DNA from: a virus
Length of the DNA stretch: 21,068 nucleotides
Strand: one strand, 5' to 3'
IMG/VR virus record: IMGVR_UViG_3300033144_002580
Location: 1-21,068 of that record
The translations under genes were made by a program, and so were the position numbers. A model generated the notes under the pieces. That model did not search any database, was not told the DNA's origin, and saw nothing but the letters and a program-made list of their open reading frames with translations. The first letter of the stretch is position 1, and each line of letters starts with the position of its first letter. This document shows positions 12,893 to 21,068 of the stretch, in pieces.

Positions 12893-15888
12893 CACTGACC
12901 TACAAGTCATCCTGAAGATACGGGACATGGCCTCGTCTGCGCTTGTGCGGTTCGAGAAGAATGTGTCAGGCACGGCGGCCAGGTCGACGGCGAGCTTTCA
13001 GCGGCTCTCGACCGTGACGGCAGGATTGCGGAGCCGAATCGTCGGGCTGGTCGGTGCGTTCGCCGGGTTCGTTGCGGTGCGTCGGGCTGTGTCAACGATG
13101 ATCGCGTTCGAGAAAGGTCTGGTCGGTGTCGGGAAGACGGCCAACATCCAGGGCGCGGCGCTCTCTGCGTTGGGCGACGAAATCACCGCACTCGCCATTG
13201 ATATGCGTGCTATCCCGACCACGCAACTCCTTGAGATCGCACAGGCTGCCGGCCAGCTCGGCGTCACGGGGGCAGACAACCTCCTCCGGTTCACCGAGAC
13301 GGTCGGCAAGCTCGGGTCCGCGACTGTGCTCCGAGGCGAAGAGGCGGCGATCACGCTTGCTCGGTTGCTGAATGTGACCAACGAAGGCGTCGAGACTGTG
13401 GATAGACTCGGCGCTGCCATCGTTGCACTCGGGAATAGCTTCGCGGCGAACGAGCGTGAGATCGCATTGATGGGCACGGCGGTCGCCCAGAACACGGCGA
13501 TCTTCGGGGTATCGTCCAGGGAAGCGCTCGCGCTCGGGACGGCGATGGCTGCCGTTGGTCTTCAGACCGAGATTGCCGGGTCAGCCATTGGCCGGGCGTT
13601 CCGGTCGATGGACGCGGCTATCCGTGGGCAAGGTCAGAAACTTCGCGCACTCGCGGACATCATGGGCATGACCGCGGACCAGGCTTCGGACCTCTTCCGG
13701 GCCGATACGGTGCGAGCGTTCCAGATGTTCCTGGTCGGGCTGAACAAAATCGTTGATGCAGGCGGGGACGTCACGAAGGTTCTCGATCAGTTCGGGCTTG
13801 CGGACCTCCGGATTCTCAAGGTTCTCCCTGTCCTGGCGAAACGCCACGAAGACGTCGCTCGTGCGCTCCAGCTTTCGGAGAAGGAATACATTGCGAATAC
13901 CGCGCTGAACATCGAATACGCCCGCGCTGCCGATACCCTCGGCGCGAGGCTTCAGGGACTCGCCAATACGTTCAACGCGGTCATAACGCAACAGCGAGAC
14001 GCAAAGGATACGCTGACGGTTCTTGTCGACACGATCACTGGGGCCGTTGCGATCATCGGGGGGCTCGACGACGCGGCGGTCAATGCGTCAGACGCATCCA
14101 AGAAACTTGCGGAGACTATCAAATTGGTTGCGAAGGGACTTATTGCTCTGGTTGCGGTTCGCATTGTCTCGGTCATGAAGAACGTGGCACTCGCGATTGG
14201 CGGGGCTGCTATCGCGGCCAAAGGGCTCGCTATCGCATTGATTGCCAACCCATTTGTAGCAGCAGCCGGCGCCGTCGCTGCTCTTGGCGGTGCGATGCTT
14301 TTCCTGAGTGACCAAGGCAGAATGGCAACTGTCGGATTCGTTCGGATGGGTAAGGAAGTCAGCGCGTTGACCGGGTTGCTCGATGACGCGGCGGCAGCGG
14401 CTCGGAGTATCGACCTCGGCGCGGCCCCGGATGTAACGGTCACATCGCTCGAAAAACAGTTGGAAGCTCTCCAGTCTATCGCCTCGAAAGGCGGCGGCGA
14501 ACTGGTCGACATCGGGCGTATCGCCAAGCTCGTTCCGTCGATCGATGTGGACGCGACCCTCAAGCGCTGGAAAGACCAGATCAAATTCGTCGGGAAGAAG
14601 GTCGAAGACGAGGCGCTCGGTCCGTCCATCGAACTTACTCCCGTCATTCGTTTCGGCATCATTCAGTCCCAAGTGGCTGACCAGATTGCGGTAATCGAGA
14701 AGCAACTTGAGGCCGCTCGTGGACAGGTCGGAACCATCAAGGCGGAAGAAGAGACGGCGGCAGCTCACGACAAGTCGCGGGCATCGATAGATAAGAAGGT
14801 TGCATCGCTCGAAAACGAACTGCGGCTGGTGAAAGAGGTGGGCGTCGCACAGGCTGTCCTCCGGTTCGAGACCGAGAATGCGGTCGCCCTCTCCAAGATG
14901 GAATCGAACGAGCGAGAGGATGTCCGCGACAAGGTATCGCAACTTGCCGAGGGCATCTTGGACGAAGCCCAGGCACGCAAGGACGCCTCAGATAAGCAGA
15001 GGCAGACGATTGTTGATCTGGAAAAGGAACGCCAGCTACGCGTCTTAGCTGGGGCGACCGTCGCTCAGATGCGGATTGCGCTTGAGCAAGAAGGCCGCGT
15101 TATTGGAATGACGGCCGCGGAGCGCGAGATCGAAATCAAGGCGATACAATTCGAGAACGCCCTCCGGCGCTCGGGTGCGAAGGATATTGAAGCGCAGACA
15201 GAAGCGTATCGTAATCTATCGATCGAACAGCAGAATCGCCGAATAGCCGCAGGGACCGACGGCGCGTCGATGCTTCAGCCTGAAGGCTTCGCCGAAGGCT
15301 TTTCTCAAGTGACTGCCCAGTTCGACACCGCCGGGAAGCGAATGGCAATCGTCGGGGCCGACGTGGCGAGCGCTCTCCTCGACTCATTCACCATCGACTT
15401 CTTCGACCCGATGACCGGCCGATTCCGTGACCTCGGGGAGATTGGCCGAAGCGTCATCAACAGCCTCCTTAGCGCCTTCTCTCAGATCGCCTCACGGTTC
15501 GCGGCGATGAGCGTCCTCGGTGGCCTCGGCCGACGGCCGCCTTATCCCGGCCGCGAAGGGGCTCGTCATGAGCCAGCCGACCATCCTCGGGATCGGCAGC
15601 GGCAAGGGCGTGCTGGCAGCCGAACGCCACAGGAAAGAGGCCGTGCTGCCGCTTGCTACCACGTCATCGGGCGACCTCGGGGTTCAGGCCGTGGGCGGTG
15701 GTGGTGGAGGCGGGGACGTCACCTTCAACTATGCGCCGGTGATCCACGCGCCACAGGACACCGACCTCGCTGGCCTCGACCGCATCATGCGGGACTCGGA
15801 AGGCAGGATGAACAACTGGTGGCTCTCCCAGATGGCCAAGGGCGGCAAGGTGCGGAGTTCCCTGATCCGGACGGTGAGGACAGCATGA
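12879..15888 (+). CDS. Tail tape measure protein (with a +1 frame change near 15528)
   Basis: About 1002 residues when the two frames are joined. The first 884 or so are read from ATG 12879. They include a TP901-type tape measure domain (about residues 60-330, with LGVTGADNLLRFTETVGKLG and SREALALGTAMAAVGLQTEIAGSAIGRAF), a hydrophobic region with two or three membrane-like helices (about 418-478), and a long charged helical/coiled-coil region (about 600-745). The end, read in the +1 frame to TGA 15886-15888, is the usual tape measure tail: ADGRLIPAAKGLVMSQPTILGIG...KEAVLPL, then a glycine run. It sets tail length and leaves the tail during DNA ejection. Without the frame change, the frame from 12879 runs on as R/P/G-rich nonsense into the next gene. 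Confidence 0.85.
15508..15535 (+). other. Probable +1 frame-change point within the tape measure gene
   Basis: The frame of 12879 is sensible up to FAAMSVLGGL and then turns R/P-rich. The +1 frame, closed by TGA 15508-15510, is family-like from ADGRLIPAAKG onward (about 15529). Omitting one G in ctcggccgacgg restores SVLGGL-ADGRLIP. No slippery site is evident, so an inserted base (real or technical) is the simpler reading. Confidence 0.7.
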
Positions 15889-17516
15889 CCGTCCAAAAGG
15901 TTCTCATCGAATCAGGAACGCCGGGCGGGCCTCTGTCCATCTCGGGCATCAGGGACTTGGACGGCGTTCTCTACGCTTGCTACCACGACTCGGCCGCTTC
16001 ACCCACGGCCAGAACCAAGCTCTACAAGTCGACGGACGACGGCGCGGTGTGGGCGGCGGAAACGTGGTCCGATACCATCGGGGCGACGGCTGCCGCGGCT
16101 GGCGGTGACGAGCCGGTCCTGATCTGTGACGAGGCGAACAACATCTGGTGCGGCATGAGTCGCTACCAGGGCGTCGACAGTCCGCACGTTATCCAGCGAG
16201 ACGAGGCGGCGGAAATCTGGGGCGGGCCTGGCGTCTTCCTTGTCGGCTATCACCAGTTCACCCTGAAGACCGCCGTCACCAGCTTCGGAATGATACTCGA
16301 CCCGTCGCGCCGGACGGCCGGCGTCTGGAACATCATCGCGGCCTACATCGATTCGGGTGTGGTCTACGTGTCCGAACTCGCGGACGGTGAACAAGCAATT
16401 GGCGGCTCATCCGCGACGGACGTGCGTATTGCCTCGAACTCGGCCGGGTTCTGCTTCCTGATCTACACGGACGGCGGGTCGCTTTACTACTCGGCTCGAG
16501 CGCCGAAGGCGGCGAAGACAACCTGGTTGAGCCCGATCGCCATCAGCGAAGGCGGCGACACCGTGCAGACGGCCGAGGCGATTGCGGCTGACCAAAGAGG
16601 GTGGCCGGCGGGGATCTATCGATACGACGGCGGCGGCGGGAAGTCGTTCTTGAAACTGATCGAGATCACGGATACGCCGGTCGGCACGCCGACACTCATT
16701 CACACTCGCGTCGATACGGCCACGCCGACCGACTATACGACGTTCCCGGGTCACTCGCTGATGTATGACTCGAGGGGGTCGGTCTACGTCGTCGGCCTGC
16801 TCGATGACGGTGGCCTCGGCCGCGCGGAACCTGTCCGGTGGGAAATGCTCCGGCCGCTAGGGGTGACGTCGTTCGTCTACGCGCCGGTCGAGAGCGGTTC
16901 GTCTGCCGACTCGCAAGACACGGCCTCGATGGGTTCACTCAACCCGGACCGTATCGGATTCAGGCCGAACCGAAACGTCCAAGGCGCGACGTTCTGGTAT
17001 CTGAAGGACGACACGGATTTCTACTGGTATAACACCGACCCGTATCCGGGGACGGGCGGCTATCCGACGATCTTCTCGACCGAGGCCGGCGACCCTCCTT
17101 ACCGCGAGGCTGATACCACCGTCAAGTCCACCATCCCGCTCGAGGGCGAGGGCGTGGCCGCGACGACGTTCCCACTCATCACGCCGCAGACGATGTCGGT
17201 CCGGTCCTCCACGTTCGAGACGCACGATCACAAGTTCGAGGCAGGCTACCGGGCGACAATCTCGAAGTTCGAGGATGGCCGGACGTGGATCAAGATCAAC
17301 TTCGACAACGTGAGCGGAACCGACGTCGGCACCCTCGAGACGTTCCTTGGAGCGCGGATCGAGGACCAGGCACCGTTCCACTTCGACATCCCCGAGACGG
17401 ACCCGCCGGTATCGATCGACGTGTTCATTGCCGCCGGCCGGATCGTGAAGCGGAAGATACCCGGCGGACGGTGGGCGCTCGGTGAGTTCCTGTTCGCGGA
17501 ACAGGTGGTGAGCTGA
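15885..17516 (+). CDS. Tail-tip protein: beta-propeller (BNR/Asp-box-like) fused to a gpM-like domain
   Basis: A 543-residue protein. ATG 15885 overlaps the tape measure stop as ATGA. Residues 1 to about 400 are repeated beta strands. One Asp-box-like motif, STDDGAVW (about 49-56), is followed by blades of the form D-x-x-N-x-W-C-G, GVWNIIAAYIDSGVVYVSEL, GSLYYSARAP and GSVYVVGLLDDGGLG. This resembles sialidase/BNR propellers used for glycan binding. The last 115 residues (from FPLITPQTMSVRSSTFETHDHKFEAGYR to LFAEQVVS) follow the gpM-like pattern: R..I.F, FL.AR..D.APFHFD, SIDVFI, FLFAE. Order after the tape measure and before gpL is that of lambda gpM. I see no clear catalytic sialidase set, so binding is more likely than cleavage. 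Confidence 0.72.
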   Translation: MTVQKVLIESGTPGGPLSISGIRDLDGVLYACYHDSAASPTARTKLYKSTDDGAVWAAETWSDTIGATAAAAGGDEPVLICDEANNIWCGMSRYQGVDSPHVIQRDEAAEIWGGPGVFLVGYHQFTLKTAVTSFGMILDPSRRTAGVWNIIAAYIDSGVVYVSELADGEQAIGGSSATDVRIASNSAGFCFLIYTDGGSLYYSARAPKAAKTTWLSPIAISEGGDTVQTAEAIAADQRGWPAGIYRYDGGGGKSFLKLIEITDTPVGTPTLIHTRVDTATPTDYTTFPGHSLMYDSRGSVYVVGLLDDGGLGRAEPVRWEMLRPLGVTSFVYAPVESGSSADSQDTASMGSLNPDRIGFRPNRNVQGATFWYLKDDTDFYWYNTDPYPGTGGYPTIFSTEAGDPPYREADTTVKSTIPLEGEGVAATTFPLITPQTMSVRSSTFETHDHKFEAGYRATISKFEDGRTWIKINFDNVSGTDVGTLETFLGARIEDQAPFHFDIPETDPPVSIDVFIAAGRIVKRKIPGGRWALGEFLFAEQVVS

Positions 17517-18178
17517 TGCCGCGCACCATCCCTGACGACTTCGTTGCCGAGACACTCAAGATCGCGCAGGAAGACCCGTTCATCGAGCTGTTCGAGATCG
17601 ACGTGAACGCCACACAGAAGCTCCGCATCACGCCTTATCTCCGGGCGGTGACATGGCCGAGCGGCGGCGGGGGCGACACGTATGAACCCTTCCCGTTGCT
17701 CTACGACGCTCTCCGCGAGTCGAGCGAGGAAGACGCGACGACGGCCTCAATCACCATCCCGAACCCGGACGGCCAGTTGATCCCGTATCTGATAGCGAAC
17801 CGTGGGCTCACGGACAAGTCGGTGGTGATCCATCTGGTGAACAAGAACACGCTCGATGAGACGGTGGCGATCAAGTGGGACTACGAGGTGGCGCACGTCT
17901 CGGCGACGATGCAGACGATCATCTTCGAGCTTGGAGCGGCGGAACTTTACGAACACACCGCACCCCACCAGCGGTATAGCCGGTGGCATTGCAATTGGAC
18001 GTTCGGCGACCCGTTTACGTGCATGTATGACACGTCACGACCGGGTGCCTTTCAAGTTTGTCCGAAGACTTGGCCCGCGTGTGTTGAGCGCGGCGATGAG
18101 GAGGAAACGGCTGGTGTCAAACGACTCCACCCACAGCGAGCCCGGATCTTTACCGGGATTCCGCGCCAAGTTACTTGA
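17516..18178 (+). CDS. Tail-tip protein, lambda gpL-like (Fe-S cluster)
   Basis: A 220-residue protein starting in a TGATG overlap with the previous gene. The N-terminus (IAQEDPFIELFEIDVN) and middle strands (ATTASITIPNPDGQLIPYLIAN, TLDETVAIKWDYEVAHVSA) form the gpL-like hub domain. The C-terminus has four cysteines, C159, C169, C182 and C189, spaced as in gpL proteins that bind an iron-sulfur cluster (C...F..C, then VCPKTWPAC). It ends ARIFTGIPRQVT, like the family's closing F-G-G-x-P. It would form the tail-tip hub with the M-, K- and J-like proteins. Its end overlaps the next gene by 65 bases. Confidence 0.8.
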   Translation: MPRTIPDDFVAETLKIAQEDPFIELFEIDVNATQKLRITPYLRAVTWPSGGGGDTYEPFPLLYDALRESSEEDATTASITIPNPDGQLIPYLIANRGLTDKSVVIHLVNKNTLDETVAIKWDYEVAHVSATMQTIIFELGAAELYEHTAPHQRYSRWHCNWTFGDPFTCMYDTSRPGAFQVCPKTWPACVERGDEEETAGVKRLHPQRARIFTGIPRQVT

Positions 18179-18539
18179 CGCGGCGAACGAGGCTGTCCTG
18201 AACCCGGGCCGGTATCGGCATCCCCGATGCTTCCGGCTGGTGACGGATCTGTTCGCCAAGTGTGGGGTCACGCTGCCGGAGCTGATCGATGGCATCGACG
18301 ATGAGGACACGTTCATCCGGAACCGGGAACGGTTCGCTGGCAGGTTCGGGCTGGCCAAGCTGCCCTACGAACCAGGCGACCTCATTGTCTTTAGGCGGAA
18401 GGGTTTCGCCTGCCATTTCGGGATGATTCTCAACGACAGGCTCTCGATCCACGCAGGCAGGGCCATACGGGTCGCTGTGGTCCGCACACGGCGACTTCTC
18501 CGAGGATTCGACGCTGAGGTCATGCGATGCAAAGCCTGA
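18114..18539 (+). CDS. NlpC/P60 cysteine peptidase, lambda gpK-like tail-tip protein
   Basis: From GTG 18114 (SD gaggagg, about nine bases upstream) the product is 141 residues. Likely catalytic residues are C39 in HPRCFRLVTDLFAKCGVTLP, H101 in CHFGMIL, and H113 in LSIHAG as the third polar residue. The YEPGDLIVF strand before the histidine is also typical. NlpC/P60 domains cleave peptidoglycan peptides. In phage tail tips they help assemble the tip or open the cell wall during DNA entry. An ATG at 18096 in the same frame is an alternative start. The stop TGA 18537-18539 lies in the first unit of a 27-bp tandem duplication. Confidence 0.82.
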   Translation: MSNDSTHSEPGSLPGFRAKLLDAANEAVLNPGRYRHPRCFRLVTDLFAKCGVTLPELIDGIDDEDTFIRNRERFAGRFGLAKLPYEPGDLIVFRRKGFACHFGMILNDRLSIHAGRAIRVAVVRTRRLLRGFDAEVMRCKA

Positions 18540-18573
18540 CAGGAACTCATGCGATGCAAAGCCTGACAGGAAC
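18520..18573 (+). repeat. Perfect 27-bp tandem duplication at the gpK/gpJ junction
   Basis: Units 18520-18546 and 18547-18573 are identical. Each contains atgcgatgcaaagcctga, holding both the stop of the gpK-like gene and the start of the gpJ-like gene. Because 27 is a multiple of three, the gpJ frame stays open through both units. This gives alternative ATG starts (18527 and 18554) and a possible nine-residue N-terminal repeat, MQSLTGT. Confidence 0.92.
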
Positions 18574-21068
18574 CGCCCAGGTGACCGTATTTCGGGACGT
18601 GCAGGATCCCGGCGGGAACCGTGAGATCAAGCCTCATCCCGTGCCGCCCGGGACGACGGTGGGCGATCTTGTCGAGAAGGTCCGGGGCGACGCCGGCTAC
18701 GTCTCCGCCTACCACAACGGCGTGAAGGCCGACCTCGCCGAGGTGGTGCATCCGGGCGACTGGCTCACGGTGGCGGCGTTCCCGGAGGACCCGATCTCGC
18801 TCGTCACGTTTGGGTATTACGGTTTCTCTCTGGCAGCTCTCGGGACTTTCCTCTCGTCCCCATTCTTCATCTCAACCGCGATCATGGCCAGCCTTGCCGC
18901 AGCATCGGCGCTCCTGGTTGACGAACCGAGGACGCCAGACCCGCCGTCCAGCCCGACGTATGGCAAGGCGGGGATGTCGTCGACCCGCGCCGAGGGTTCC
19001 CCGATCGCCGTAACGTTCGGCCGGATGAAGGTGCCGGGGCAAGTCATCTTCCAGCGGGTCCAGCACATCGCCGGGAATGCCCAGCGCTACGGGTCGCACT
19101 CCGTGACGCGCGGCAACCTCCGGCAACTGACGATCGCCGCGCTCGGCGAGAGCGTCCACTCCATCGGCGGGCAGACGTCGGACATCACGACGGCGTGGTT
19201 CTCGGAAGTATCGGGGGCGGGGACTACGTTCTGGCCCAAACTCAAACTCCCGCCCGTCAAGACTGATCCATACGTCGGGATCCGGGATACCAGCTCGCGG
19301 CAGAGGGTCGCGTTCTTGTGTCCGCACCCGTTGAATTTGACGGAAGACATTATTATTTCGCTCGTCCGGCTTGTTCTTTTTCGCATCGGGGACCTCGCCG
19401 GCTACAAGGTCCGGGTGACAGCGCAATCCAACCAGGCGATCCTTGCGCTGCCTGACGGCGTTGACATCTTCACGCCGATCGAGATGGACGCGAACGACGT
19501 CTTCAAGGCAACAAGCGCGGCGAACGGTTATCTCGCCTCCGTGCCGTTCGCGTTCGATATACCGGATATTGCGATCAAGCCGCCGGGAGCCCCGAGTTGG
19601 TTTTGGATCGTCGTTGACGGTGACTGGCCTGTCAGTGCGTCGAATTACATCGGCCTCATGCTTCACACGTTCCTGCATCTCCAGGCTCGAATCGCACACT
19701 GGAACGGCGGGACGTGGACCGGCATTCTGAACACGATGGCGAACGCTGAGGTCATCGGCAATCCAGATCAGTGGACCGGGTCTGGCGTCAAGGTCAACGG
19801 CAACGACCTCGCGAACTTCACGCAGTCGGGAAGCATCACGACGCGGCGCGGCCGGTCGGGGCAACTGGCTATTCCTGGCCCGAACGAGGTCACGAGGCAG
19901 ACGCCGGTCGGGGCAGCATTGACACGCAACAAGATGTTGACCGCTTCGACGAATGACGAGGTTGATGCCGTCTCGCTCCTCGTGACCTTCATCCACGGCT
20001 GGCATGGCTCCGGCAAGTTACACGCGAAAACGAATGCACCGTTCAACGTCGATATTGGTGTCCGGGCTCAGGGGCAAACCGGGCCGGGTTACCCGGTTTC
20101 CTTTACGCATAAAGAGGCCCCATTCATCGCCTCGCCAGGCCATACGATCCTGATCCTCGTCGAGTTCCCGGTCAACTCGAAGTCACCGTACGGACAGCTC
20201 AACGGCCAAAAGGTCGAGATCATGATGAAGCACGTCGGGCTACCCGGCGTGACGCAGATGGACGCGGAGTGGACGCTCATCCAGGAGATCAGCGACGACC
20301 AGGCGCAGACGCACCCGCTCACGGCGATGGTGGCGATTGACAGCGACGTGGCGACGCAGGGCGGGGCGCTTCGGGATATAACGGCCGTCGTCGAAGGGCA
20401 AGAGGCGTGGGTCTTCTCGGGCGGCGGCACGACACGGACCTGGCAATACACCACGAACCCTGCCTGGTGTTGCTTGAAGTGGCTGCTGAATCAACGCTTC
20501 GGCTCCGGAAACACGTTGACCCTTGGCAACATCGACATCGACAGCTTCGAGGAGTGGGCGGACTTCTGCGATGAACTGATCGACGACGGCAGCGGCAAGA
20601 ACACCACCATGAAGCGGTGGGAGACCGGCCTGAACATCGACACGGACAAGGCTCACTGGGAATGGGCCAAGATGTTCTCCGCGTCGAGCCGGACGAAGCT
20701 GCTCCGCGTCGGGAACACGATCCGAGCCAAGCCGGAGACGGCCGCAACCACCACGACGCAACTGTTCACGATGGGCAACATCATCGAGGGTAGTTTTCAG
20801 ATCGAGTTCTTCGGCATCCGCAAGCGGCCGGACCACGTCTATGTGGACTTCCTCGATGAGGAACTGGACTTCGACTGGAACTCCGCACCCGACCACGCCG
20901 AAGGCATGCGGCCGGACGACCCGTCCCTCGTCGAGCACGTGGAAATTCTCGGCTTGACGAACCTCCACCGGGCGAAGAACCTGGCGCGGTTCTACACGAA
21001 CCTGATGAAGTCGCTCACGACGGCGATCCAGTTCGAGGCGTCGATGGACGCGGTGGCTGTCGAGCCAG
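18527..21068 (+). CDS. Host-specificity / central tail fibre hub, lambda gpJ-like (partial)
   Basis: An uninterrupted frame to the window edge, at least 847 residues from ATG 18527 (SD gaggt six bases upstream) or 838 from ATG 18554. In order: a ubiquitin/MoaD-like N-terminus (QVTVFRDVQDPGG...PPGTTVGDLVEKV...GDWLTVAAFP); a hydrophobic segment at about residues 95-131; the gpJ-type opening TYGKAGMSSTRAEGSPIAVTFGRMKVPGQVI (about 154 on); a probable inserted beta domain (about 245-405); NDEVDAVSLLVTF; and GGALRDITAVVEGQEAWVF...QYTTNPAWCCLKWLLNQRFGSG (from about residue 614). gpJ forms the tip hub and fibre that recognises the host receptor. The N-terminal ubiquitin-like part recalls lambda gpI, fused here to the J protein. 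The receptor-binding C-terminus lies beyond the window. Confidence 0.85.
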   Translation, partial: MQSLTGTHAMQSLTGTAQVTVFRDVQDPGGNREIKPHPVPPGTTVGDLVEKVRGDAGYVSAYHNGVKADLAEVVHPGDWLTVAAFPEDPISLVTFGYYGFSLAALGTFLSSPFFISTAIMASLAAASALLVDEPRTPDPPSSPTYGKAGMSSTRAEGSPIAVTFGRMKVPGQVIFQRVQHIAGNAQRYGSHSVTRGNLRQLTIAALGESVHSIGGQTSDITTAWFSEVSGAGTTFWPKLKLPPVKTDPYVGIRDTSSRQRVAFLCPHPLNLTEDIIISLVRLVLFRIGDLAGYKVRVTAQSNQAILALPDGVDIFTPIEMDANDVFKATSAANGYLASVPFAFDIPDIAIKPPGAPSWFWIVVDGDWPVSASNYIGLMLHTFLHLQARIAHWNGGTWTGILNTMANAEVIGNPDQWTGSGVKVNGNDLANFTQSGSITTRRGRSGQLAIPGPNEVTRQTPVGAALTRNKMLTASTNDEVDAVSLLVTFIHGWHGSGKLHAKTNAPFNVDIGVRAQGQTGPGYPVSFTHKEAPFIASPGHTILILVEFPVNSKSPYGQLNGQKVEIMMKHVGLPGVTQMDAEWTLIQEISDDQAQTHPLTAMVAIDSDVATQGGALRDITAVVEGQEAWVFSGGGTTRTWQYTTNPAWCCLKWLLNQRFGSGNTLTLGNIDIDSFEEWADFCDELIDDGSGKNTTMKRWETGLNIDTDKAHWEWAKMFSASSRTKLLRVGNTIRAKPETAATTTTQLFTMGNIIEGSFQIEFFGIRKRPDHVYVDFLDEELDFDWNSAPDHAEGMRPDDPSLVEHVEILGLTNLHRAKNLARFYTNLMKSLTTAIQFEASMDAVAVEP

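Noticed and set aside
12879-17516. A single 1545-residue tape measure/tail-tip fusion protein
   Set aside because: The joining stretch is out of frame nonsense; the family-like tape measure end is in the +1 frame, and a new gene with an ATGA overlap starts at 15885.

Overview
This window is the packaging and virion-structure half of a tailed, long-tailed (siphovirus-like) bacteriophage or prophage. All supported genes are on the plus strand, tightly packed, with many ATGA/GTGA/TAATG overlaps. The sequence is GC-rich with strong Shine-Dalgarno (SD) sites, which suggests a GC-rich bacterial host. I cannot name the host. No integrase, repressor, lysis, replication, tRNA or CRISPR locus is visible.

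Layout. Positions 1-77 are the end of an upstream gene. Packaging and portal: terminase large subunit (74-1408), two small unknown genes (1410-1869, the second a membrane protein), and a DUF4055-type portal split by a +1 frame change near 2674 (1879-3460). Head assembly: three small unknown genes (3457-4339) and a Mu F / SPP1 gp7-type minor head protein (4340-5494). The gene at 3959-4339 appears to have been inserted with duplication of the start of the head-morphogenesis gene. Capsid: scaffold-like protein (5615-6415), P22-type coat protein (6658-7848), and two small genes (7920-8468). Connector: gp4/DnaT-like adaptor (8565-9095), gp10-like protein (9095-9718), tail terminator (9715-10203) and two small genes (10213-10809).

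Tail: tail tube (10822-12036), tail-assembly chaperones G and GT made through an A AAA AAC -1 slippery site at 12464-12470, tape measure (12879-15888, interrupted by a +1 frame change near 15528), a beta-propeller fused to a gpM-like tail-tip domain (15885-17516), gpL-like Fe-S tip protein (17516-18178), gpK-like NlpC/P60 peptidase (18114-18539), and a gpJ-like host-specificity protein running off the window (18527-21068). The order H-M-L-K-J matches lambda-type tail tips.

The most unusual non-coding signal is the 242-base gap between scaffold and coat genes. It holds four consecutive stem-loops, each presenting the same 12-base loop (CRGAGTGAGTCA), while the stem sequences differ completely yet keep pairing. 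A fifth hairpin then buries the coat gene's ribosome binding site. Further structured leaders lie at 7871-7901 and 8471-8553. Together they suggest RNA-level control of capsid gene dosage, which is inference. Other notable points are the probable single-base disruptions in portal and tape measure, and a perfect 27-bp tandem duplication at the gpK/gpJ junction that gives gpJ two in-frame starts.
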